Below are positions 24,601-36,600 of a DNA stretch of 64,000 nt, piece after piece (position 1 is the stretch's first letter; the number at the start of each line of letters is the position of its first letter). A program made the translations under genes and the position numbers. The DNA comes from Branchiostoma belcheri (taxonomy: Eukaryota; Chordata; Leptocardii; Amphioxiformes; Branchiostomatidae). The notes beneath the pieces are model-generated. The model was not told the origin of the DNA and did not search any database. It saw only the letters and a list, made by a program, of their open reading frames with translations. The stretch is taken from NCBI RefSeq assembly GCF_001625305.1, contig NW_017804387.1, positions 851,831 through 915,830 on the forward strand, written 5' to 3'.

Positions 24601-27600
24601 GGTAACATATTGGTTTATATTCAGACAGTCACGACATCTCCTTTAAAACATTGAAAAGAACTTGAATTCATCCGTNNNNNNNNNNNNNNNNNNNNACCTA
24701 CCAGATCAGCTTGACTCAAATGTGAGGTTATTTGCCGATGACTGTCTATTGTATGTAGAGCTTTCTACACAGACCGACTCACAACTTCTCCAAAAAGACC
24801 TGAACACCCTGGAAGAATGGCAAAGCAAATGGCTCATGCAGTTTAATACCCGAAAAATGCTACATTATGCACATAACAAACAAACGAACACCACATGCAA
24901 CTAGCTACCAGTATACTAAGGGCTCCGCCCTGAGGCGTCGCCAAAAATCCATCCGTATCTGGGCGTCACGCTGACAAGCGGACTGAAGTGGGGTGCACAT
25001 GTTAATAATATCATAACTAAGGCGAAACAGACATTGGGAGTGATTAAACGTAATCTGTGGGCATGTCCAACGAGAGTAAAATCACTTGCATACACGTCAC
25101 TTGTAAGACCGAACCTAGAATACGCTGCGACAGTATGGGATCCATATACAAAGAAAGACAAAGACAAATTGGAAAGGGTACAGAATCAAGCTGCAAGATT
25201 CTGTATGAACAACTATGTAAGAGGTGCTAGTGTCACGGAAATGAAAAGAAACCTACAGTGGACCTCACTTGAAGACAGAAGAAAAATGTCTAGACTATGC
25301 ATGATGTACAAAATGACTAATAAACTGGTGGATGTCCCAACTACTAAGTACCTAATACCAGCCAGAAGAGAACAAGAAATAGCCACGCATTCAAGTACCA
25401 GAGTTATCAACCAAGGATTGAGGTGTTCAAGAATTCATTCTTTCCTAGAACTATCGCAGAGTGGAACTCACTGTCACCAAGTACAGTAGGGGCACTGTCA
25501 ATAGATAGCTTTAAACAATGTCTAGAGCTAGAAGTTCAAGGGTTAGGTGTAACAAGTCGATCGGTGTAATATAGCCAGCTGCCGCCGCGCCGCGTGCCTG
25601 CGAAGCTGGTGTGTTACGCCGAAAGGCGGTTATACCGGCTATACAGATACAGATACAGATACAGAAATGGTCTATCGTATAGAACATGACTAAAGCAGGA
25701 TACAGGAAATGTATCTTGCAATATTCTTGCACTCTTTACTTTAAGAACAGTTTTGTTGTTTTTTCATGACACTTGAGACCACAAACGCCCTAAAGCATTG
25801 TCCCTTTCGTCGGTGGTGGTCTAAAAATATAAGTTGAAAAAAAAAGCTTAAGTGTACCCTCACCAGGTGTTATGTTAAATGTTGGAATAAAAAAAAGCAA
25901 AAAATGAATAAAAAATAAAAAAATTGCACAGCAGAAAATACCTGACAAGATGCTAGCTATTAAACAATGATGTCATAACCCTAACCCTGACCTACCCTGG
26001 AGCCAGAGTTACCGCCGGGCTCATAACCGTGTCCCTAGGCCTGGCGACTTGGCCCGGGGTTTGGGTAACTCCGTCGGCTAGCGGGAGTCGCTTCAAGGGC
26101 CAAGTCGCTAGGGGCCCGGCTATAATCTACAAGCTCCGCGGTATACTCTGTTTCCAGGCTAACCCTGGCACCACCAACAGCCATGTAATACGGACAACAT
26201 CGTACCTTTTCTAGAGTGCTTACCACTCTTATCATCGATATCGTCCCACGGTCCGTCAGCGACCATGTGAGAAGGCTGCAGGCGGGTGTCCATCCTCATG
26301 ACGGTCTCCATGTTGGCCCTGGTCTCCATCTCGAGCTGAAGCCTCTTGATGTTCACCTGGTAGTCTGGGCCTGAGAGAGAGGGAGATGCGGATAGCTGAT
26401 GAGTTGGGAATATCACTGGAATTGGGAGTTGGGAATATCAAGAAATACTGTTGGCTTTGACTGTTCTCATGCTGTAAGTAGCATGCTACATGAAGTGCAA
26501 TATTCATGCAGCTCAATATATTAACATGTGTTCTACTTGTATGTATTAGATCTAAAATGTTCGGATTCTAAATAGCTTGACGCACGTACCTTGCACCACC
26601 TGGGTTCCTATCTCCGCCAGGGGGCTGTGTTTCAACCATTCATTTATTACTATGTGTGCACTAACCACAATAACTCTCTTCTGTTGGGTTTGATAAATTG
26701 TAGAGATGGACGTCATTCCATATACAGGAGGATGTACTGGTATATATATGGCCTCCTTCGGTCAATATTGACAATGGTTAAGTCCTTATTGTAAAGTCCT
26801 ACAGCTATTGTTGTATCTAGACAGTCCTATGCGACAGTAACTGCGTTCTTTTCTCCGCTTCTTTCCTGCGCAGTGGATCAGTACAACACAAGATGATGTA
26901 CCACTGTACAATGATCTCACCACCGATCTTGGCAGCTAGTTCGGGCACGCCCGAAAACACATATGCAATAAAAACAAAAGAACGTGAATCATCTACAGCT
27001 CAACAGCAAAACTGATACCGAGTCCCAAAAATACCCGTCCACCCAAACGCGAGAAACAGCTGCGAAGATGAAAATCTAAATCTCTTACAAAACCCTTCCG
27101 CGGAAGGATGTCTCCTTCCCCGGAGGTAACAAAGTAGAAACATTGTTCTATCCTTTTTATTCAAGATATCAAGGGTACAAAGACGCAGTGCATCATTACA
27201 CCAGACGAGGATGTACCGCAGTACAATGATCTCACCTCCTATCTTGGCAGCTAGTTCGGTGTCCTGCTTCTCCAGACACATCAGGTAGTGGTAGAAGGCG
27301 GGATCAGGACGATCTTTCAGCATGTCAATCACGGTATTGTTCGTCTCTTCTTTGCTGGAAAGGCTCATGAGGTGTTCTGCCTCCATTGGGTTGAAGTACT
27401 GTAAACAGCAAATCGTCAGATGGGCATATCAAGGTAGCCTGGTATTCAATCTATCGTGGTTGGGACCGCCTGTCTTCGGCGCTCTAATAGTTTTCCCCGT
27501 CCAGCTCAACAGACCGCCCGGTAGGAGAGTTACTCCTGTAGTCTGCACTCCAGGAGTTGATTAGCGCTGCCAGCTGCAAAATCTACCGGGGAACCTAGCT

Positions 27601-30585
27601 GAGTCGGGCGGGGTAGATCTTCTGCAACCCCGAAGAGAACCCACCACAACCACGATAGACTGGACACCAGGCTAATCAACAGCCCACATATAAAAAATAT
27701 CAAAGTGCTTGAGTTGACATGGTGACATCTTAAGACTATAGGTCAAACATTTAATACCTTCGCCATTTGTTATTTTTGTTGGTTTTTCTATAGTTATTTC
27801 TATCGACTGTGTTGATTTGATTATATGGACGACATTGTCTGGGGATTCCCTCTGAGTGTGCGAATAAAAAAGACTATGACTAAATGGCTAAACACACATA
27901 GTATGGTGAATTACAGACTCTTCGTTTTCATTTCTTTACATTTTCTTCTTTTCCTTTCGAATTAATTTTTTTTTGCATTCAACGAAATTAGTATCGTTTT
28001 CCAATATTTTGTTTTGCAATATACGGCATATGTTTGCTGAGTTGCTTTGTACGGTTTAAAGTGTTGCGAAAGCTTTTTTGAAACAGTCGAAAATTCATTC
28101 GCGTGTCATCCATATAATTAAATCAGCATGTCCTTAATCTAAGTGGCATCATTCTGTAAGAAACCCCTACCTTATTCTCCTCCATGTGGCTGATGACTGG
28201 ATGAGGGTCAACAGTAGCAGCCAGGGTCTCCTGGTGAGACTGAAGGGTGGTCCTGTGGTCGTCTGTCATTTCTTCTTCTGTTGGGAACAACGGAATGAGG
28301 TATAGCCATGAGACAAGGACTGTACTTAATACGAGACCAACAGAAACAGATTGCTTCAAGCAGTTGCCATAATCTCCCCATTCTTTTATTATCTAGAAGA
28401 TCACAAAAACTACGTTTCTGCTACATTGTCCACTCACTGCCTTCAAAGAAAAAGTCAAAACCCATACCAGCAAACATAGTTTACTTCAACCTTCGCTCAA
28501 CCGGGACGGGGGGGGGGCGATATCGACTTCGGACAACCTTTGACCCCTTTGCTGACGTCACACATGGGAAAAATCACGTGTCTACACCATTTGGGTCAGA
28601 TAGCTGGGGAAGACTGAGTGATTCAGTCGAAAATTCCGGTGAGTGAAATTTATGAGTTGGAAAACATTTTAAAATTTTCATAAACATAGTTTAAGTTGAT
28701 CAGACAATAGTTGTACGTTATCTACTGCTTTACTTGATTTTTTAAATCCTGTATATGCAATTAGCCTCCGGGCATGATTTTTACAAATAAAGATTATTGT
28801 TAAGAAATATCCAGATCCTAGGTTTGTGTAACGTATAACGGCCTTTCTTCCAAAGCCCGTTATACATTACAAGCGTACCTTCCCCCTCCAGTAGATCAGA
28901 CAGCCAAGGGTGTTCAGGGCGGACTCCATCGCAGAATCGGTCAAAGGCAAAATCTGGGCGGTTCGGCAGGATGTCCAGAAGCCTCTCATTGGCCGAATCG
29001 GGATCCTCTATCTGCTCAATCTGCTCGATCTGCCCTGCTATTGCCTGGGGTAGGGCCTAAAACAACAGTTTTCATTATAGCAAATACACCACGAAGACAA
29101 CTGGCAATTAGGTGTCGTAAACTAGAGGATGCTACTTTGGATTTTAATAACTTCTTCGAATTCTGAGGTAGATAGATAGATAGATACTAGGTAGGTAGGT
29201 AGATAGATCGGTTATTATAGATGAATGGATAGAAATGTAGATAGATGGATAGAAACTTTTAAGATAGTTACTGAATTGATATATAGATGGATATAACCTG
29301 TTCTTTTGTCAGTATTCAGTTGTTTCGCCCATTCAGACTTGTACAATCACAGCAATTTCTGGAGGCATTGCGCAAACCTTATTCTTAGAAGGCAGCTGTT
29401 TTTGCGTTAGGTTATTATAGGTAGTGCTCTATGCAGTTTGTATTGTTATGTACATGTAGTCACATGCTGTATGCAACGCTGTCTGTGTGTATATGGACAG
29501 GCGTTAACTTGTTAACAAGAATGACTTGTTCTAATGTTTTTATACTCACATCACAGTTGACGAGATGGTCAGTAACAGGTTTCGGACTGACGTATCTGAC
29601 GATAGTGTCCCGAAACTGCTTCAACACTCCCTTGTGGTAGTCTGTCATGACTAGGTGATAAACAATTCATTTAAAGGTTACAAGGAAAAATTTATTGAAA
29701 ATATCTAAAACAATTAATGTTAACATGAACTGAAAACAATTTGTTACTTATTATAGATGACGAAATCTCCTAACAATTATTCGACCTAAATATGTTACAT
29801 ATGTAGATGGACACCTGCATACAGAATTATTAAATCAACTCACCATCTACTTCATAATTCTTTGCTTTTCCGTTGGTCTTGGCCAGGAGAAATAGTTCAT
29901 TTTTCTGTAATTTGACATAAGTCAAAATGTGCACGTGAGTGAAAGTAAATTCAGTTTCCTAAAACCATATATGAGGCATACACATCAAATGTTTATACAT
30001 GTATATATAGTAAAGAGCATAGACATAGAATACACCGTAGTTACCATATAGTATTGCGCTTAAAGTTTAAAAAACTGACTTGGAAAAAAAACCATTGGGA
30101 TCTTTACCCAACATGCACTAAATCCTACTACTGAGAATTGAGACATGAAGAACTAGTAAATATTTGAAGGCCTGCGCTGCTGGTCACGTGAAGACTCAGC
30201 CCTGATTGGTCAGGGTGCGATTAATATTCATGACTCACGTGAACGGTAAAATTCCAGAGGTGCCAAATTTGAATCCATGACTGGAGCTATGGCCGGGCTG
30301 TACTACTAGACATATGTCCAAACATCTCGCGTTTATTCTGACCTAAAGATTTATTATTAGCGCCTCACTTAGGTCAAATGACAGCAAAAAGACTTACGGG
30401 TTTGCCACGATGCCTCACACTGCACCAAAGACAGCAGCAACAGGAAAGGATGAGCAGCAGGACGATCAGTAGTGTCACCATGAACCAGAACAGGATCGGG
30501 ATCCACCAGGTGCCTCTCACTGGGAAGGAACAATGTAATACATGTAGTGGGTTATTACCTTCATGAAAAATGGAGGTATTGTTTT

Positions 30586-30623
<38 letters not shown>

Positions 30624-33600
30624 CGTGTGTGCGTGCGTGTGTGTCCGTGTGTGTGTATGTGTTTCCGCATGGCACTTAGGTTAGGTTGTTATGGATATGG
30701 CAAGGTACAATCTGTCCCAGAGTGAGCAAGTCATCAATCTGGTACCGTAAGGCCGTAAGCTGTTGTAAAGGTGTTACTTTCTGTATGGTCAAAATGTTAC
30801 TGTAACATTAAACTCACATCCCTGGAGCCACGGGTTGCCAGTTCTCAGTGTTATCGCACGGGTGATGTTGCTGTACTCGCCAAAATATGGATGGCTGTTG
30901 GCTCGCACCTGGAAGCAAAGCAAAGCGTTTAGTATGCGTTACGTGACATGTAGACATAAACGATCAAAGTATGATAGCGGATGTTAACCTTATATACGTG
31001 AAGACGACCTTATATGAGACGTTCTGCCGAAGTGATATGCACAATACATTACGGGTTTCGTGCAGGTGCAGTACGTTCTGCCGACGCGCTCCCGACCTAT
31101 AACCTCATGGTCACGGGTATTAGTTTGATCCTGAATGTACCACGACAAAATTGGTGGCACCTGCATGGTCATTGCAAATTACAAGAGACACGGTTGTTAT
31201 ATGAAACAGGGTAAAGCACAAAAAGAATGCAGTTTCCAACCTGGAAGTTATAGAGCGTGCTCGGCTGAAGTCCGCGAAGTATGTACGTCTCCTTGCCAGG
31301 AGGTCCTGGTACTTTTGTCAGACCGTCGTCATAGAGACGGGCGTACTGGAACCCTGTTTCATCCTCCTCCTCTTCCTCTGGGATGTAACGGAGCTATAGG
31401 AAAGACGTTCAAAACACAGAATAATGAAGCTAACAATGAAGCTAATAATGAAGCTGTCAGTTAACAAATCTATATTATATATAGAAACACTTTACATTTG
31501 GAACCGCATATTTCCCTATGATGTAACAATGCCTTGTATGTATGTCACAATTACACTACGTTCCGGAATGTATTGTAAACAGAAAAAACTAGCTTTTAAG
31601 CTTAAAAGTGCACTATGAACTATGTAACACCTTTAGTGCACTATGCACTATGTAATATCTAGTGTCAGTGCACAGTAACCCGTCAGAATTGCCCTGATGA
31701 AGATGACAGAAGGTCATCGAAACGTCGGCTTAAAAATAAATGGTTGTGATAGAAAGAACTTTGCTATTCACAGAATAATGAAGTTTGTTAATCTTCTGTC
31801 CACAGCCATGCTTCTGGGAATTACTATGATGGAAAGTATCATCAACATCATTTTGAAAATTACTGCAAACCCTTGCCTGAAGGCTGATTTGTTTATTGGT
31901 ATACGTGTTTTGTACAAAGTGAAAGGGAGGGCAAAGCAAAGGTGCCCTCCTCAATACAAAAAACAATGTATGTGTGTGTGAAAACACATGCACAACAACA
32001 AAATATACACAGTCAATTACGGCAATATATAAAAATATACGAAACAGGCAATTACTATGTAATAAGTTAAGCATAATTCAAATATATCTAATTATAAAGT
32101 GGAATGAATCATGTTAAAACAAGAATTAATGGGGTCTTGAGACAATGAAAGAACTGCACCCACAAGAAGTGTTCCAAGTACACGGGAGGTCAAGTCTGTG
32201 TTTCAAATCTGTTGTAAATGGCCTTGAGTAGTTTGTATTTAAATCATATGATTGCAGGGTGATACGTAGTTGACATAAATGTCAAGGTAAAAGGTGTCTA
32301 GTCTGTACACCTATCTAATGTTTAAATGATTTCCTCTATTGAAATATGAGGTAAACGTGAGTTTTAGTACTTACCCAGGTGTCCCACCACCAGCTGACTG
32401 AACGTTTGTACCGTATCGTAGACTAGGGGAAAGGAAAGAAGCATAGCCACGTGGTCAATATCACTGAAAGCAAATGTAGTTATTCTATTCTATTTACTTT
32501 GTATTTCATCATGAGATTAGCACTGCACAACTACGATGGCTAACATTCTAGGATATGAAGATAGTCTAAGAATTTCGAAGATATGTTTTATGTTTTCAAA
32601 ACATGTAAAAACTTTTGTTCCAACACAGATTTCTCATCTAGAGCTTTTGGCCAGCTACTTTGGTCTTCTTCTACTGAAAAAATGTATATAACAGTGGCCT
32701 CTATGGGTCAGTCTATTGGGGGTCAGTCTATTGGAGAAGACTAGAGTGACTGGTCGAAAACTCTAGGTTGGAACAAACCCTTGTGTTAGAACAAAAGCTT
32801 TAACTTGTTAAAAACATGTAACTACTAACATAGATGAAATTTCAAAACAAGTTTTGTTTCGCCATGTCATTCTTACTTCATGTAATATACTACATTCAAT
32901 ATAATATGGTGAAAATATATATGCATTGCTCAAAACTCACGTTTCGACGAGCGGCCCTTGGGCGGTCTTGCTCTCGCCAGTACCGGACACCCCAGAACGG
33001 GATCGGGCCGTTGAAGTTCGGGATCTTGTCCCATTGCATCGTCACACTGTTGTTGGTCTGTTTTATGATTTCCAAGTTTCTTGGGTAATCTGGTACTAGA
33101 ATGGGAATAAGAACAATGTATCAATGATTGACGTGATCTACTGGAAAGAATAAGTATTCACCGAGAAAAATGCTTAAGCGGTTGTAGGATAAAGGAGTCC
33201 AATGCATTTTCTAAGGTGTTGAAAACCAAATATTTTAAACTCAGCATTACGTACAGTTTAGGGATCTCAGAGAATATTAGAGATCACTTTTGAGCATTGT
33301 AGTCAGTAGTATATTTAAAGAGAAAATTGACTTACGCCCTGAAGATGAATATGCGATCCACGAGGCCTCCGGTCCGACACTGTAGTTATTGTAAGCCGCG
33401 ATCTTACACTCGTACGGCACGTTGATGGGTGCTGGAGGCTGGATGTGTGCGTAGGCTGCGGCCTCAGGGTTGTCGATGTAGACCACTCTGAACTTGTCCC
33501 CGGTACCCAGTCTGCGGTATCGTACACGGTAACCGATCGTGTAGTCTCCCCAGTCGGACTCTTCAAGTGGCTACGGGACAGAACATCAAAAGAAATTACG

Positions 33601-36600
33601 TCTTTATATATCAGTACATTACCGGTATGACGTCCAAGTGGGTAGAGTGTTCGCCTTGCATTCGGTAGGTCGCGAGTTTAATCCCCAGTCAAGTTATACC
33701 ATGTACCAAGGTTTGAAAAATGGTGCATGCTGCTTTCTCTGCTTAGCACGTAGCATTTGGGAAAGAGTGTAGTTGTAAAACACACACCATTACCATTTAT
33801 GTCTAGTATAATAGCCCCTGCTGTAGTGGTTCCACGGGCTATTGGACCGGATATTGGCACCGCCCTATGCATCAGCTTGATCGGGAAGGACCATATTTTA
33901 TATTTTTCTCAAGTACTCTTCTAACATCACCACGTCCATATAACAATACACATGTACCTCCCAACTCATCAGCACATCTCCTGCCATGCCATTGCCGTAA
34001 CCCAGCTTTCCTGGTGCTCGGGATGGGGCTACAAAAACATGCAAACACAGTACTGAACAAAAATTCTGAGCTTTTAAAGTAAAAATGCATAATGTTCACA
34101 ACAATTTCAGACATCAATTAGCAATGCATGTTAACTATCAGTAATGCTACACAGCTTAAAATGGGTGATACATGTATTACAATACAGAATTTAACCCCCT
34201 CCTGAAAGTAGTGTGGCATAACTATTAGTCCCCAGTGACTTTACTACTACAGCATATCTACATCACATGGACAACAGCTGTTGATAGACGATACTACATT
34301 ACATACATCACGGGGGTGTTGACTCATTTAATTTCATTACCGGAAATACAGATCGCTGGACAACCATTACTTGTTGGCTCAAAAACATTGCATGAAAAAA
34401 GACTTACTCGTATTGAAATGCTCAAAAACTGGCTACGTCCGTATGGTGGATTAAAATAATAGAGAGATCTGGATATCCATACCTCCTGGTAAGGTCCTGT
34501 TTTTCTCGGTCGGCCAGCTCGGCTCCCCCATACCGTACATATTTAAGCAGAGGACGCGGAACCTGTACTCGGTGTACGGCTTCAGGTTGGTCAGGCGGAG
34601 AAGCTTGGACCCCCCACGTCCATCTGAATATAACAACGATATCCTCTGAATGTAATTAAGTCAAATGGGTCAAATTCAAAGCACATCTACATCAGGGCAT
34701 TGCAATCATTCCTCAGAAAAGACGGGGGCGCCACAGACTTACTGCTACATATGATCTACTGCTCACTGAGTCACGTGTGTCATCTGCATAACGTGACATC
34801 ACATAAGTGGTGGATTGCTCATTCCTGGACGAATACTGGATTCATGTGGCGGAAAATTTTGGTAAGTCCAATTTCTTGTGTCTGGAAACAACAGGTTGAA
34901 CGTTCTTTTTGTTTCAGTCATATAGCTCCCATATTTGATATAAGATGTACTCACTTCTGAGGGCACTTGGTGCACCCCGCCAAACCTGTGTCCACAGTCT
35001 GTCCGTGAAGAAAATGTCATCGAACTCTGTCTGCGCCTCCACCACGTACTCCTTACAGTTGTCTCCGTTGGTGTTGGCTTGAGTGAAGCGGAGAGTAGCG
35101 GTGTTGGACCCCACATTCTCAAACTTCACTCCGACTGGCGCTTCGCTCACACCTGAGGGTGCAGAGATGTGGACCATGGTTGACATTGTGAACATACTGA
35201 TTCGTTATAGATGGACGACATATTTGTATGTATTTTGTGCATTTATTAGAAATGAAACAACTCATTATACTGAGTCAGCCAATGCAGCTCTCGTAGGTAA
35301 CGCCAATGGCTGACCCACAAAAATACAGAAAAACACACAACCTAGATCTTGTAATGATGCATTACCTGCGAATACGGTATGGATAAGAGAGCATACATAA
35401 TGTAAAATTTGCTTCATGACATAGAGAATCTCTTCAATAAAATCATAAGCATGGAATCATCGAATCATACAGTTTCACTGGACAAAGTCAGAATACTGGA
35501 CATAATACTGCAGTGGTCGTTGAAATTTGATCCTTGTATGATGTCTACCCTTTGTTTTGAAATAAAGCATCGTACTATGATTACTACACTGATCGATGAA
35601 CTTCCCTCATAAACCATAAGGATATTGAATTATCAACATTGTTCTCTCTGGTTCCTTGCCCTGGGTAAGAACAATAAGGAAGTGCTCCCACTGTGACCTT
35701 CCCAGGAGCTTGAATAGTGAAATTGGCCCATAAACTCGTACTCATAAAAACTCTAGACAGTCTATCCTTCAGAACAAAGGCAGGAGCATTTGCACACTGG
35801 TCAGTTTTCAACTTTCACTTGGCAAGCTAAATTTTTCAAGTAGACCGTACTTAGATAGGCTTCCCCCATGTACGGTGCATGACTGCCAGTACAAAACTGA
35901 AGTATGACAGTTTATGTTATCGAATTTATATCAGCAGGGTTAATGGACAATGTTACATTGTCTTGCTACAGGTACCGGTTGCTATATGACATCAAGGTCG
36001 ATCCCACCTTTGATCCGGACCTTGCCAGTTGCAGTCTGTTCGTCTGCAGTAGTGGCCAGTGCGCATGTGTAATCTCCATCGTGCATCATCACGTTTGCGT
36101 TCTTGACGATCAGTTGTCCTTTAGGACCCTATAAGATAGATTCAGTCAAACCATTCAGTAAAACCAATTAACTCCTGGTGGTAAAGGTTTTGAATGTATT
36201 TTGTACAAATTCATGACCTCTGACCTCTCAGACATTTAGTACATAGTTGTTTTTTTTTGTTAACTGTATAATGTAATATCATCAATTGATGTATTAATTG
36301 ATGCTTAATGTATAATTTACTATGTTGATAAGATAAGTTTTCTTGATAGCAGTTAAACCTGTATGTAAATAATAGTTAATGTATTTTATGAAAAGGACTC
36401 CAGGAAGAATAGCGATGTATCATCACTAATGGAGCTTCTTAAATAAACAAACAAACCATCAAACAAACCATCACAGGGATATATGCGGAGATGTTTAAGA
36501 TAAGTTTCTGTGTACCTATTTATGAAGTTTTATCACATTTTGTAGACGCAACAATGCAATGTGGCCTGCTAGGGATTCGAACTCAGAATCAACGACCCTA

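Larger units (their letters stand above)
18947..26223. other. 7.3 kb intron of the CARD receptor with retroelement debris and assembly gap
   Basis: Contains two pieces of the same reverse transcriptase (about 18972-19145 and 24696-25670), a partial TACCTTCGCCAA element (19228-19690), an SGNH hydrolase-like relic (19950-20480), 20 Ns (24676-24695) and a small foldback (26005-26140). Between 20500 and 24600 the sequence is unique-looking without convincing exons on either strand; 22370-22740 resembles the reversed 3' end of a retroelement. Confidence 0.6.
27399..31240. other. Introns around the CARD and membrane exons
   Basis: Apart from the exons listed, this stretch holds a MITE at 27433-27676 (GTAGCCTGGTATTCAATCTA and an inverted end), a TAGA/TAGG tract at 29167-29220, and a TG tract at 30584-30660 next to the hairpin word TTCATGAAAAATGGAGG. 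28278-28878 and 30909-31240 show nothing recognisable. Confidence 0.55.
33096..36007. other. Introns around FN3-1 and FN3-2
   Basis: 33635-33705 is a degraded tRNA-like SINE head (GTGGGTAGAGTG and GCGAGTTTAATCC). 34720-34850 matches 41262-41385 (GACGGGGGCGCCACA and CATCTGCATAACGTGA). 35153-36007 has no coding signal. Confidence 0.5.

Noticed and set aside
29844..30519. L1-type FIGQY ankyrin motif or TIR/ITIM motif after the membrane segment
   Set aside because: Looked for in all cytoplasmic exons; none found.
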